In this document: piece by piece, positions 17,507-27,113 of the stretch
How the letters are laid out: every line of letters starts with the position of its first letter
Position numbering within the stretch: the first letter of the stretch is position 1
Source of the DNA: Muribaculaceae bacterium
GTDB taxonomy: Bacteria > Bacteroidota > Bacteroidia > Bacteroidales > Muribaculaceae
Reading direction: 5' to 3'
Assembly (NCBI GenBank): GCA_017555085.1
Contig: JAFZHD010000047.1
Location: 1 to 54,784 of the forward strand
Length of the DNA stretch: 54,784 nucleotides
Made by a program: the position numbers and the translations under genes
Notes under the pieces: generated by a model
What the model was told of the DNA's origin: nothing
Database searches by the model: none
The model's input: the letters and a program-made list of their open reading frames with translations, nothing else

Positions 17507-17991
17507 TCACGAAAATTGAACATCAGTAATGCCTAATTCGCCTGTTGTCAATCCCTCTAAATCAGGGTCAACGGGGCGCATCAACGGGCGAGACATCGCG
17601 TCCTCGGCAATATCGTGAGATAACTCTGCCTGCTTGCGGAGATTGGCGAGAGTTGTTGCTGCAAACCGTGACCGATGGTTTCGTGGAGAACTGTGCGACG
17701 AACATCTTCGGCTGTTGCGTGGCGAGAGGGGTTGATGCGTATGCGACCTGTGCGTGGGTTGTAAGAACCCTTGGCGGGCATACCCTCGTCAATCTCTACC
17801 TCGATGCCAAGTTGCTGTGCTGTGGCTTCGGCTACCGATGTAATTCTTCGTTTTCTTGCGAGTTTGAAGAAAAGTCACTAACTTTGTCAGCAGATAACTC
17901 TTGTTCAGTCGGATATTGAGCGAAATTGGTTCGCTTGAGAAGTGACGATTGTTCAGGAGTTATATTTTTATCCTTACATATCACGTCTTGT
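17507..17991 (-). pseudogene. Frameshifted relic of a mobile-element polyvalent protein
   Basis: Three stretches on the minus strand are coherent protein in different frames. The first, about 17990-17830, reads QDVICKDKNITPEQSSLL and later KRTNFAQYPTEQEL. The second, about 17870-17660, includes ATAQQLGIEVEIDEG, NPRTGRIRINPSRH and LHETIGHGLQQ. The third, about 17665-17507, has NLRKQAELSHDIAED and ends ITDVQFS before a stop. Joined, they look like the C-terminal end of a long plasmid or conjugative-element protein with a zinc-peptidase-like HETIGH site, decayed by at least two frameshifts. No start, upstream portion or element ends are visible. Confidence 0.6.
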
Positions 17992-18146
17992 TAGTCCATG
18001 TTTGGCCAAATATTGCTTCAAGTGTTTAAATCTGGCGGGAATTTTCGTGTTAACAAATCATAAAACGCCGCATAAATTAATGTATGACTAAATAATGTTG
18101 TATTTTTACATTTTAATTGAAAAATACTAACAATAACATAAATCTC

Positions 18147-20609
18147 ATGAAAAATTTTACCCGATTATTTAGCGGAATGGCTATGTTGGCAAGCAGCGCA
18201 ACAATGATGGCCGCTGTCGGCTCATTGAACATCAATGGCGTTGACCAACATGTTGACACCATCATTCCCAAACACAATGTTGGCCCTGGCACAACCTATG
18301 CGTTCTACCACCTCCCCAACCGTCCTCTTACCATTCATGTCACTGAAATCGACATATCAAATGAATATGTGCAAATGGAAGTGTGCAATGGTGGCGGCAA
18401 GGCTGTGGCATCAGAAACCCCCTCAAACATGTATAAGCGCAATGATGCTCCCGGCCACGATATGGTTGCGGTTTTCAATGGCGACTTTTACCACACTTCG
18501 GCTACCGACGGCACTGCTACCGGTATGTCGCGCATGGGTCTTATCATCAACGAGGAAGTGGAAATCAACCCTGTGGGCATGCCCATGTTTGTGTTGACTC
18601 CCAAGCGCGAGACATGCATGGACGCTGTTCATTTCAGTGCATCAATCAAATCATCAAAGGGAGCAACAAATCGCATTCACACCCTCAACTCTCACTATCT
18701 TGAATTTGACACAGCCGACGATAATGGCGAGCGTATGGTTCTTTATACACCCGCATATGGCACTACAACAAATGCAACAAGCGGCGGTACAAAAGTAGTT
18801 ATTGCACCCAAAGAAGGCGCTTTCAAATTTGCGGCTAACACCACTTTCAGTTGCATCGTCGAAAGCATTAACGACAACACCGGCTCAACATCAATTCCCG
18901 CTGGCAAAGCCGTTCTCTATGGCACTGGCGCTAACGCAACATTCCTCCAAGGTTTGACTGTTGGCGAAGAATGCACCATCACTATTGCCAACAACCTTCC
19001 TTCAAACCCCTCAATCAAAGACATCAAGGAAGCACTCGGCGGTAGCGGTCACTTCCTTCTCCAAAACGGCAATGTTGTCATCTCAGGCAACCCCGATATC
19101 CATCCACGCACATTTATGGGTATCTCACAAGATAAAAAAATCGTTTATGCAGTAGCAGTTGACGGTCGTTGGAGCGGCTCGGCAGGTGTATCTCTCGACG
19201 ATGAAGGCCGCATCCTTAAATGGCTCGGCGCTTGGGACGGTATCAACCTCGACGGTGGCGGTTCTACCGGTATGGTTGTAAACGGCGAATACAAAAACAA
19301 CGCATCAGACGGTAGCGAACGCGCCGTTGGTAACGGTATGCTCGTTTACTCATCAGCTCCCGTTGACGACAATGTGGCAATCATTGAGTTTGAACCCCGC
19401 ACCTACAATGTTCCTGTAACTGCCCGTTTCCGCCCTGCAATCTATGGTTTCAACCAATATGGCGTTCTCAAAACCAAAGACCTCGAAAATGTAATCATCA
19501 CTTGCGATGCCAACATCGGTTATGTTAACGAAAACAACGAATTTATCGCGACACAAAAGATTGCCCGCGGCAACATCTATGCCGAATACAACGGCATCAA
19601 GATTGCTCAGCCCATCATCACTATCAAATCGCCACTTGAATTGCCCTACGACAACTATATCGTTGACAACCGCAAGGCATATCCTGTACAAATGAACTCT
19701 CAAATCGGTAATTTCACATATCCCGTTGATGCGGCAAGCGTTGATTGGACTATCACCGATGCAACTATCTGCTCGGTTGCCGACGGTAAAGTAATGGGTA
19801 TCAAGAACGGTACTACCACAATTTCCGGCACAAGCGAAAACTTTACTGGTTCGGTTAACATCACCGTTGAAATTCCCGAAGGCGAAACACAAGCATTTGT
19901 TCCCGAAGTTATCGACTCTTTGTGGACTCTCAAACAAACAGGTGGCACAGGCTTGACAATCTCTGACCTCGGCGAAGGTTTCAAATTTAACTACACCGGC
20001 AACGGCACTTCTCGCGGTGCATACTTCTCGGCTACATCGGCTCTCAAAACTTACAGCCTCCCCTATGCTTTCCGTTTTGATGTCAACCCCGGCGAAGCAG
20101 TGGTTAAAAAAGTGTCAATCGCTTTGACCAACAATCTCGGCGAACGCTACACAATGACTATCTTTGACGGTGAACTCACCAAAAACACTACAACTACTCT
20201 TAACGCCGATTTGAGCCAAGCATGGAACATCGAAAACAACGCCATCTACCCCATCAGCGTTGGTACTATCCGTTTTGACATGGGCACATCGGCTAAGAGC
20301 ACTGCTTTTGAAGTGCAAGTTCCCCGCTTTGAAATGCTCTTTGGCGATCCCACTGGCGTTGAAAGCGTAGTAAAAGCCCCCGCAGTGGCAAAAGTTTATC
20401 CTAACCCCGTTGTAGCAGGCGAGCCTATCACTATCGAAACCGAAGGCGACACTGCTGTTGAAATTTACACAATGGGTGGCGTGCTTGCCAAAGTTGCATA
20501 CATGTTTGACAACGCAACTATCGGCACCGAAGACCTCGCCAAAGGTATGTATGTGATGAAAGTCATCAACGCTAACGGCGTGTCAGTGGCTAAACTCATC
20601 ATCAAATAA
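18147..20609 (+). CDS. Secreted phosphodiester glycosidase-domain protein with type 9 sorting tail
   Basis: An 820-residue exported protein. The ATG at 18147 (MKNFTRLFSGMAML) begins a good signal peptide; an upstream TTG at 18117 is less likely. Residues 30-400 hold the NAGPA/DUF2233 domain: FNGDFYHTS, TFMGISQDKKIVYAVAVDGR and GINLDGGGSTGMVVNGEY. This domain removes GlcNAc from phosphodiesters in one well-known case, but the substrate here is unknown. A bacterial Ig-like region (about 520-590) and a beta domain follow. The last 75 residues (VAKVYPNPVVAGEPI and a final VAKLIIK) look like a type A sorting domain for surface export. A hairpin terminator follows. Confidence 0.8.
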   Translation: MKNFTRLFSGMAMLASSATMMAAVGSLNINGVDQHVDTIIPKHNVGPGTTYAFYHLPNRPLTIHVTEIDISNEYVQMEVCNGGGKAVASETPSNMYKRNDAPGHDMVAVFNGDFYHTSATDGTATGMSRMGLIINEEVEINPVGMPMFVLTPKRETCMDAVHFSASIKSSKGATNRIHTLNSHYLEFDTADDNGERMVLYTPAYGTTTNATSGGTKVVIAPKEGAFKFAANTTFSCIVESINDNTGSTSIPAGKAVLYGTGANATFLQGLTVGEECTITIANNLPSNPSIKDIKEALGGSGHFLLQNGNVVISGNPDIHPRTFMGISQDKKIVYAVAVDGRWSGSAGVSLDDEGRILKWLGAWDGINLDGGGSTGMVVNGEYKNNASDGSERAVGNGMLVYSSAPVDDNVAIIEFEPRTYNVPVTARFRPAIYGFNQYGVLKTKDLENVIITCDANIGYVNENNEFIATQKIARGNIYAEYNGIKIAQPIITIKSPLELPYDNYIVDNRKAYPVQMNSQIGNFTYPVDAASVDWTITDATICSVADGKVMGIKNGTTTISGTSENFTGSVNITVEIPEGETQAFVPEVIDSLWTLKQTGGTGLTISDLGEGFKFNYTGNGTSRGAYFSATSALKTYSLPYAFRFDVNPGEAVVKKVSIALTNNLGERYTMTIFDGELTKNTTTTLNADLSQAWNIENNAIYPISVGTIRFDMGTSAKSTAFEVQVPRFEMLFGDPTGVESVVKAPAVAKVYPNPVVAGEPITIETEGDTAVEIYTMGGVLAKVAYMFDNATIGTEDLAKGMYVMKVINANGVSVAKLIIK

Positions 20610-20631
20610 CCAACAAGCAAAACCAAACTCA

Positions 20632-20666
20632 AAATAGGATGTGAGCCGATTGCTCACATCCTATTT
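20632..20666 (+). terminator. Terminator between the glycosidase gene and xpt
   Basis: AAATAGGATGTGAGC and GCTCACATCCTATTT form a 15-bp perfect stem with a 5-base loop. It ends 18 bases before the xpt start, so xpt either has a promoter inside this region or is read by transcripts that pass the hairpin. Confidence 0.8.
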
Positions 20667-20684
20667 ATATAATCAATCTCGGCA

Positions 20685-21251
20685 ATGAATCTTCTAAAAC
20701 AACGCATTCTCTCTGACGGCCGATGCCTTGAAGGCGGCACTCTCAAAGTGGACAATTTCATCAACCACCAGATGGACCCCGCCCTCATGATGGCTATGGC
20801 ACAGGAAATAGCAAACCGATTTAGCGACAAGGGCATCAACAAGATTGTCACCATCGAAGCAAGCGGCATCGCTCCGGCCATACTTGCCGGCTATCTGATG
20901 CAAGTGCCCGTGGTGTTTGCCAAGAAAAACATTCCGAGCACTATGGAACACATGATAAGCACCTCGGTGTTTTCATTCACCAAAAACCGCAGTTATGATG
21001 TAGGCATCAGCCGCGACTTTTTGTCGGCCGACGACCGCGTGCTGTTTGTTGACGATTTCCTCGCCAACGGCAATGCGGCTTTGGGCATCATCGACATTGT
21101 CAACAAAGCCGGCGCACAAGTCGCCGGAATGGCGTTTCTTATTGAAAAAGGGTTTCAAAACGGACGTCAAAAATTACTTGACATGGGCATGCACATCGAG
21201 TCGCTCGCAATCATCAAGAGCCTTGACAATTGCACCATCACACTTGAATAA
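20685..21251 (+). CDS. xpt: Xanthine phosphoribosyltransferase
   Basis: It converts xanthine and PRPP to XMP in purine salvage. At 188 residues it has the usual length. The N-terminal hood [21 protein letters not shown] is typical of Xpt, as is [13 protein letters not shown], and the PRPP-binding loop is [13 protein letters not shown] at about residues 124-136. It faces the MATE gene, which ends 10 bases away on the other strand. No purine riboswitch was found before it; the only leader structure is the hairpin at 20632-20666. Confidence 0.92.
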   Translation: MNLLKQRILSDGRCLEGGTLKVDNFINHQMDPALMMAMAQEIANRFSDKGINKIVTIEASGIAPAILAGYLMQVPVVFAKKNIPSTMEHMISTSVFSFTKNRSYDVGISRDFLSADDRVLFVDDFLANGNAALGIIDIVNKAGAQVAGMAFLIEKGFQNGRQKLLDMGMHIESLAIIKSLDNCTITLE

Positions 21252-21260
21252 TTCAGTAAA

Positions 21261-22628
21261 TTACGCTTGACGCAAGCGTTGCTCGCGGCGCAATGCGCGC
21301 ATTTGCCACCACACCATCAATCCCGACATTACTGTCGCGCAGATATCTGACGCGGGAAATGATGCCCACACGCCATTGAGGCCGATAAAGCGTGGAAAAA
21401 TGAGCAAGAACGGAATAAGGAAAATCACTTGGCGAATAAGACTCAAAAATATCGCCTTCGCAGCCTTGTCCAATGATTGGAACAACGTTGTGGCAATAAC
21501 TTGAAATCCCACAAACCAGAACGAAAGCATCGCAATCGAGAGTCCGTTGGCTGTCGCATCAATGAGCGCTTGGTCGGGGCTAAACATTCGGGCAATATAT
21601 TGGGGGAAGAACAACCCGAAAATACAACCTATCGTACATACTACCGTACTTGCCCAAACAGCAAGCCAAAACGCACGGCCCAAACGGTCGATGCGGCCCG
21701 CACCATAGTTATAGCCCAATATCGGCTGCAATCCCTGACACATACCCACCACAATCGACACGATAAGCGTTGTATAGGTAATGAAAATTCCCACTGCAGC
21801 AACAGCAGTGTCGCCGCCATAGGCATAAACTGTGGTGTTGATAATGCCGCTGATGGCACAGCCCGCCGCCTGAACAAAACTCGGAGCAGCACCGATTGCC
21901 ACCGTGCCCATCACAATTCGCCATTTCAAGCGATAAATGCCGCGTTCAAAGTGCAACACACTGTCTTTCTTGAAGAAGTGTGACATCACAAACACCATTG
22001 ATATTGTCATGGCAATATCGGTTGCAATAGCCGCACCCTTGATTCCCATATCTAGCACAAAGATGAAAATGGGCGCAAGAACGAGGTTTGACCCTGCGCC
22101 GATAAACATCGACACCATCGCTTTGACCGGATAGCCAGTAGAACGCATAATGCTGTTGAAACTGAAAGTGAGGTTCATCACCAACATACCGGGCAAAATG
22201 TAGAGCATAAAGTCGCGAGCATAGGGCAACGACGTTTCACTCGCACCAAACGCGAGCAATATCTCATCGATAAATATCCAAAAGAACGACAAATACACAA
22301 TGGCATTAGCAAGCAACAGCACCAACGAGTTACCCATCACTAACTTCGCTCCATTATAGTCGCGCTGTCCAAGCAAAATCGAGATTTTGGCACTCGCACC
22401 GGCACCCACCAAGATACCGATAGCAGCCGAAAGGTTCATAACGGGGAAAGTGATTGTAAGCCCTGCAATGGCGTCAGAGCCCACACCTTGACCAATAAAC
22501 ACGCGATCAATCACATTATATAATTGCATCACAAGCATAGCCACCACAGCAGGCATGCTATACTCCCACAGCAATCGGCCCAACGGTCGAGTTGCCAATT
22601 CATTTAATTTTGCGTTGTTTTGTGACAT
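21261..22628 (-). CDS. MATE family efflux transporter
   Basis: An inner-membrane protein of 455 residues with about twelve helices arranged as two similar halves, as expected for MATE exporters that use sodium or proton gradients to remove organic cations and drugs. Visible hallmarks are LATRPLGRLLWEYSMPAVVAM at the N-terminus, QGVGSDAIAGLTITFPVMN, GVGAGASAKISILLG and, in the second half, GMCQGLQPILGYNYGAGR. Substrates cannot be inferred. It ends 10 bases from xpt in a tail-to-tail arrangement. Confidence 0.9.
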   Translation of the reverse strand: MSQNNAKLNELATRPLGRLLWEYSMPAVVAMLVMQLYNVIDRVFIGQGVGSDAIAGLTITFPVMNLSAAIGILVGAGASAKISILLGQRDYNGAKLVMGNSLVLLLANAIVYLSFFWIFIDEILLAFGASETSLPYARDFMLYILPGMLVMNLTFSFNSIMRSTGYPVKAMVSMFIGAGSNLVLAPIFIFVLDMGIKGAAIATDIAMTISMVFVMSHFFKKDSVLHFERGIYRLKWRIVMGTVAIGAAPSFVQAAGCAISGIINTTVYAYGGDTAVAAVGIFITYTTLIVSIVVGMCQGLQPILGYNYGAGRIDRLGRAFWLAVWASTVVCTIGCIFGLFFPQYIARMFSPDQALIDATANGLSIAMLSFWFVGFQVIATTLFQSLDKAAKAIFLSLIRQVIFLIPFLLIFPRFIGLNGVWASFPASDICATVMSGLMVWWQMRALRREQRLRQA

Positions 22629-22714
22629 TTCTTTTTATCTTTTTCGGTCGGCATCACTGCCTAAAATGTGCATCGCACCTCACAGCCCGACGGCTGCTCT
22701 TTTTCCAACAAAAC

Positions 22715-22749
22715 AAAGCGGAAACCCTTGAATTCATGGTTTCCGCTTT
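22715..22749 (-). terminator. Terminator after the TPR gene
   Basis: On the minus strand AAAGCGGAAACC and GGTTTCCGCTTT form a 12-bp stem with an 11-base loop, followed by GTTTTGTTGG. Confidence 0.75.
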
Positions 22750-22777
22750 TATGTAAGGTTTTAAAAAAATCAGGCGA

Positions 22778-23461
22778 TTATTCAGCCTTTGATGCTTTTG
22801 CGCGTTCGATATATTTGTCAATATCGATTTGGTAAGCGCCAGCATAAGCAGGATATTGCTTTTTGATTTTTTCATACACCGCTGCTTCTTTTGCATAATC
22901 TTTCAACTCGCGATATACGCGTGCTTGTTTCATCATGAAGAAGGGAGTGTAGATATCGTTGTCGTCTGACACCGAGATTGCTTTGTTGAAACTTGCGATA
23001 GCCTCGTTGTATTTTTCGAGGTTAACGTAGCAGTCACCTTGGAGTGAATAAGCAGCAGCACCAATCAATGCTTCTTCTGCCGAATAGTCGTTAAGATATT
23101 CGATTGCTTTTTCATAATCACCTTTTTCGAAAAGGAGAATTGCAGCTTGCAATTTAGCACGGTTGCCTGCGTCATAACCTTCGTTGTCGGCTACTTGCAT
23201 ATATTGAGCCAATGCAAGAGTATCGTTACCTTCAACGATGAGAGTGCGGTCAGCCTGACCGATAGCATCGTCAGCAGCAACGCTACCTGCCTGACGGCTG
23301 TTAACTACAAAAAGGATAACGGCAGCAACTGCAACGATAGCAGCCACACCAAAGATGATTGATTTTTTGTTGTTTTGCAACTTTTGCTCAACTGCATTAG
23401 TGAGCGTGTCATTGAGTTCGTCAATTGATGTACGAGTCTCGTTTTGATTTTCTTTTGCCAT
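22778..23461 (-). CDS. Membrane-anchored tetratricopeptide repeat protein
   Basis: A 227-residue protein with a short cytoplasmic N-terminus, one membrane helix at residues 34-53 (SIIFGVAAIVAVAAVILFVV) and a soluble region of TPR-like helices, for example KLQAAILLFEKGDYEKAIEYL and GDCYVNLEKYNEAIASFNKA. The layout resembles YfgM-type proteins that work with secretion and folding factors, but family membership is uncertain. It has its own terminator and is separated from the rluA-like gene by 132 bases. Confidence 0.75.
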   Translation of the reverse strand: MAKENQNETRTSIDELNDTLTNAVEQKLQNNKKSIIFGVAAIVAVAAVILFVVNSRQAGSVAADDAIGQADRTLIVEGNDTLALAQYMQVADNEGYDAGNRAKLQAAILLFEKGDYEKAIEYLNDYSAEEALIGAAAYSLQGDCYVNLEKYNEAIASFNKAISVSDDNDIYTPFFMMKQARVYRELKDYAKEAAVYEKIKKQYPAYAGAYQIDIDKYIERAKASKAE

Positions 23462-23593
23462 TGTTATGTTTATTTTCTGATTTTCAATAATATTCTTCGG
23501 AACATTGCATTCCGAACTGCAAAATTAATAGTTATTCTGCACTTATGAAAATTTTAAGCCAACTAATTTAGCCGATTTACCGCTTCGACTCAG

Positions 23594-25207
23594 TCAAAAC
23601 GGCACTTTGCTTTCAATTTTTATCGGCTCACGGGTAACGGGGTGTATAAATTTAACCCAATGGGCATGCAGATACAACCGGTCGGCAACAGTGCCATACA
23701 GGGCATCTCCGGCTATGGGCGCATCAAGTCCGTCGCAATGTGCGGCATGCACCCTCAGCTGATGTGTGCGCCCGGTTACGGGATAGAACAGCACTCGCGA
23801 ACGGCCGTCTTCCGCACCCACTATCTCATAGTGTGTCAATGCCTGTTTGCCATGTGTGTAACTCACCATTTGGCGCGGACGGTCATCGGGATTAAGCACC
23901 AAAGGCAGGTCAATGCTTCCCGACCGTGGCTCTATCACGGCATCAAGCAACGCCACATAGCATTTTTCAATCTCACGCGACTTGAACATCGACTGCAACT
24001 GTCGGTGAATCGGCGCTGTGCGGGCAAATAGCAACACTCCCGATGTGGCCATGTCAAGGCGATGAACAATATGCATTTCGCTCCCAAACATGCGCTGCAC
24101 TCGCTCTTGCAACGAGTCGACCGAGAGCTTGCCCGGCACCGACAACATTCCTTCGGGCTTGTCAACAGCAACTATCCACTCATCTTCATACAACACCTCA
24201 ACCGCTTTTTCGGCAGCATTTTCAAGCGGATTGGGGTCAACATCAAGTCCTTGCAGCATCCACCCGAGAATAGGCTCACACTTGGCCTTGCACGATGGAT
24301 AGTAACAGCCGTGACGACGCACCTCATCTTTGGGCGATTGGCCCACCCAAAACTCGGCCATTGCACGCGGTTTGTAGCCGTTGGCATAGGCATATTGCAA
24401 CAATTTGGGAGCAGCACACTCCCCTGCCCCCGACGGTGGCGCACCTTGTAGCGTATCGGCAAATATCTGATTGAGATTGCGACTTTCGCCACGGGCATTA
24501 AGCATCACAAATCGATCAAACACTAGTCGTTGCAATGCCACACTGCGCTGTTGACGCTCGGTCTTCAACTCGGCAATAACAGCATCGCGGGCATCTATTT
24601 GTGCTTTAATTTCATCAATCACGGCACGGTGTCGTTGCTGAATTCGACGCAACTCGGCCTTTTGAAATTGACTTTCGGTAATGAGCGACTGCACATCGGC
24701 GCCCTCACTGCGCGCAACATCACGCCGCGTCTTTGACTCCTTCATAAAAGCCTTGTATTGAGCCACCTCGGCATCACACGCCTCAGTCGCCTGCACCAAT
24801 CGGGACACAAGACTTGCCCGCTCGGGACTACTGATTTCAGCCGCAATTTTATGGTTTATCTCCGTAATAATCTTTTCTTCGCGTGCAAAAAAGCCGTTCA
24901 CCGACAACAAATCACACACCGCCGGAACAAAATACTCATGGTCATAGCGGTGTGCAAGATTTCCCGAATAAGCGGCCAAATAGCCTATAAGGCCGTCGCG
25001 CTCTACGACAAGCACGCCCATCATTTTGCCGCCCTGCAACTCATCGCACCAATCATCACGCGAGTCAAGATATTGTTGCAAATGCCCTGCCGCAACCTCA
25101 CACAAGCGATGCGGCACATAGCAAAACGGATAGGTAAACCGGCGAGGCAACTCCACCCCAGCCAACTCCCCATCGGCAAACAAATGAAAACGGCTATCAG
25201 CACTCAT
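23594..25207 (-). CDS. RluA-family RNA pseudouridine synthase, long form
   Basis: It isomerises uridine to pseudouridine in rRNA or tRNA. The 537-residue length is well above the roughly 220-330 of typical RluA proteins. The C-terminal 220 residues contain the catalytic region IVHRLDMATSGVLLFAR, with Asp in HRLD, and the later GRTHQLRVHAAH. An N-terminal domain of about 300 residues precedes it, with a coiled-coil run (residues about 130-240, many Glu, Lys and Arg) and a cysteine patch HGCYYPSCKAKCEP. Such long forms are common in Bacteroidales. The RNA target is not known. Confidence 0.85.
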   Translation of the reverse strand: MSADSRFHLFADGELAGVELPRRFTYPFCYVPHRLCEVAAGHLQQYLDSRDDWCDELQGGKMMGVLVVERDGLIGYLAAYSGNLAHRYDHEYFVPAVCDLLSVNGFFAREEKIITEINHKIAAEISSPERASLVSRLVQATEACDAEVAQYKAFMKESKTRRDVARSEGADVQSLITESQFQKAELRRIQQRHRAVIDEIKAQIDARDAVIAELKTERQQRSVALQRLVFDRFVMLNARGESRNLNQIFADTLQGAPPSGAGECAAPKLLQYAYANGYKPRAMAEFWVGQSPKDEVRRHGCYYPSCKAKCEPILGWMLQGLDVDPNPLENAAEKAVEVLYEDEWIVAVDKPEGMLSVPGKLSVDSLQERVQRMFGSEMHIVHRLDMATSGVLLFARTAPIHRQLQSMFKSREIEKCYVALLDAVIEPRSGSIDLPLVLNPDDRPRQMVSYTHGKQALTHYEIVGAEDGRSRVLFYPVTGRTHQLRVHAAHCDGLDAPIAGDALYGTVADRLYLHAHWVKFIHPVTREPIKIESKVPF

Positions 25208-25340
25208 TGGTTATTCTAATACTATATCTTCTTTACCGCAAAGGAATAAAAAAAAATTGACATAAACCTCAAAAATACATGTTTACTTGTCTTTAATGAC
25301 TAATTAATGCCCGAAATGACTTTCTGCCGGAAAAATTGTT

Positions 25341-25348
25341 TATATTTG
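25341..25348 (+). promoter_or_regulatory. Probable -7 box for cdd
   Basis: TATATTTG matches TAnnTTTG 18 bases before the cdd start; no clear -33 box is seen. Confidence 0.45.
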
Positions 25349-25366
25349 TGAGTAAATTTATTTATC

Positions 25367-25840
25367 ATGAAGCAACTTTCTATCACTACCGCAATACAAG
25401 TGGCCGAGTATAACGAATTGTCGGAGCAAGACCGCGCGTTGGTCGATGCTGCCCGTGAGGCCACTCACCGCTCTTATGCTCCTTACAGCCATTTTAATGT
25501 AGGCGCGGCTATCGCACTTGACAACGGCGAGATTGTCACCGGAGCCAATCAGGAAAATGTGGCCTATCCGTCGGGCACTTGCGCCGAGCGCACTGCTTGT
25601 TTCTATGCTCACGCACGCTATCCCGAAGCCCGATTTACGACTATCGCCATTGCCGCCCGAGGCACCGATGGCAATGAGGTTACCAACCCCATCGCTCCAT
25701 GTGGCGCATGCCGTCAGGCTTTGCTTGAATATGAGATTTTGGCCAAGGGCAATGTAAAAGTGATGCTTATCGGCTGTAACGATATTTATATTCTCGATTC
25801 GGTCAAATCGTTGCTACCGTTGGCTTTCAGCGAATTTTAA
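25367..25840 (+). CDS. cdd: Cytidine deaminase
   Basis: It hydrolyses cytidine and deoxycytidine to uridine and deoxyuridine. The zinc site is clear: CAERTACF (the CAE form) at about residue 70 and PCGACRQ near residue 107. NVGAAIALDNGEIVTGANQEN gives the substrate pocket. The protein is 157 residues, slightly longer than the usual 130-140. The next gene starts 11 bases later, so pyrimidine salvage functions may share a transcript. Confidence 0.93.
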   Translation: MKQLSITTAIQVAEYNELSEQDRALVDAAREATHRSYAPYSHFNVGAAIALDNGEIVTGANQENVAYPSGTCAERTACFYAHARYPEARFTTIAIAARGTDGNEVTNPIAPCGACRQALLEYEILAKGNVKVMLIGCNDIYILDSVKSLLPLAFSEF

Positions 25841-25851
25841 TTCTTAACGCT

Positions 25852-26481
25852 ATGGATAATCAGAATTTTGTAATCACTATCGGCCGTCAGTTTGGTAGCG
25901 GCGGTCGTGAATTGGGCAGCAAACTTGCCAAAGAACTTGGCATTGCCTATTATGACAAAGAATTGCTTGAAGAAGCAGCCAAGCAAGCCGGCATCAGCGA
26001 GGATATTATCGAGCGTAGCGACGAGCGTTTCCCATCGTTTTTCAACGCATTTCTGCCCGTCAGCATCGGCTACAACCCCGCCGCAAGCTATTTGGGCTCG
26101 TCGTCAACCATCAGCGCCGACAATCTCTACAAGGCCCAAAGCGATGTGATTGAAAACATTGCACACCGCCACTCATGCGTTATCGTTGGCCGCAGTGCCG
26201 ACTATGTGTTGCGCAACCACCCCCGACTGGTTAGCATTTTTGTTCACGCCAACATCGACGATTGCATCGACCGCATCATGAGCCGTGGCGACTGCAAGAC
26301 ACGAGAAGAGGCACGAGCCAAGGCCGAAAAGACCAATAAACTGCGCGCCTCTTACTATAATTTCTATACCGATAAGACTTGGGGAAATGCCGCATCTTAT
26401 GACTTGACCATCAACTCGTCAACGATGCCGATGGACAAGATTGTCAAGATTATTGCTGACTTTGTTCGTTGCCGATTTTAA
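25852..26481 (+). CDS. Cytidylate kinase-like family protein
   Basis: A cytoplasmic P-loop protein of 209 residues. ITIGRQFGSGGRELGSKLAK gives the nucleotide-binding loop, followed by YYDKELLEEAAKQAG and the lid-like FVHANIDDCIDRIMSRGDC. It belongs to the cytidylate-kinase-like family distinct from Cmk, and may phosphorylate CMP or another nucleotide. Its position beside cdd supports a pyrimidine role but does not prove it. The last 32 bases overlap the end of the opposing HdeD-like gene. Confidence 0.8.
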   Translation: MDNQNFVITIGRQFGSGGRELGSKLAKELGIAYYDKELLEEAAKQAGISEDIIERSDERFPSFFNAFLPVSIGYNPAASYLGSSSTISADNLYKAQSDVIENIAHRHSCVIVGRSADYVLRNHPRLVSIFVHANIDDCIDRIMSRGDCKTREEARAKAEKTNKLRASYYNFYTDKTWGNAASYDLTINSSTMPMDKIVKIIADFVRCRF

Positions 26482-27004
26482 CCATTTCGACAAGTCGGTT
26501 AATGGCAAAGGCCACTAACGAGATTCCCGTAATGAGCACCACTACCGATTCGATGGTTTTGACATCGGTAGCCAATATCACAATGCCGGCGGCTGTCATA
26601 AGCGTCGGCATTAAATACATCCACAAGGGGAATTTAATGGGACGATGGCCCACTGCAAGCATGATTATCTGATAAAGGCCGGCCACAATGAGCAACACGG
26701 CAAACACATAAACCATTATGCCCACCAACGAGCCAGGGCTGACAATCATCCATGCGCCCAATGCGACGCCACACATGCTTGAAATAACGCCCGAGGCAAA
26801 CAATGCCTTGCTTGTCGCCACTCCGTCTTTGGCATCCTTGGCACGGCGCACCAACAATGATATCAAACTTGCGACACAAGGCAACATCAACACTGCGCCC
26901 AATATCACGATTAATGTTGACACAAGATTTTGGTCATTAAAGATTATAAGCAGAATACCCGCTGCCAAAATAACGAGGTTGGCATACAACTGTCCTTGTT
27001 TCAT
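26450..27004 (-). CDS. HdeD-like DUF308 membrane protein
   Basis: An inner-membrane protein of 184 residues with about six helices and short polar loops, matching the DUF308/HdeD family: GILLIIFNDQNLVSTLIVILG, GVALGAWMIVSPGSLVGIMV and a later AAGIVILATDVKTIESVV. HdeD is linked to acid resistance in E. coli, but the general role of the family is unclear. It converges on the cytidylate-kinase-like gene with a 32-base overlap of the 3' ends. Confidence 0.75.
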   Translation of the reverse strand: MKQGQLYANLVILAAGILLIIFNDQNLVSTLIVILGAVLMLPCVASLISLLVRRAKDAKDGVATSKALFASGVISSMCGVALGAWMIVSPGSLVGIMVYVFAVLLIVAGLYQIIMLAVGHRPIKFPLWMYLMPTLMTAAGIVILATDVKTIESVVVLITGISLVAFAINRLVEMVKIGNEQSQQ

Positions 27005-27113
27005 ATACTACTTGCTTTATGTTAGATACGCAAATATAACAATTATTCAGCACAGTTAGCACGCCATATACTTTATTTTTGTAAATTTGCACAAATCATA
27101 AATTCACAAACCA

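Noticed and set aside
17545..17919. Open frame of 124 residues on the plus strand
   Set aside because: It is antisense to the pseudogene relic, whose minus-strand translation carries the recognisable motifs.
22629..22714. Spacer between the MATE gene and the TPR terminator as a small RNA
   Set aside because: No stable stem or promoter box stands out beyond the terminator itself.
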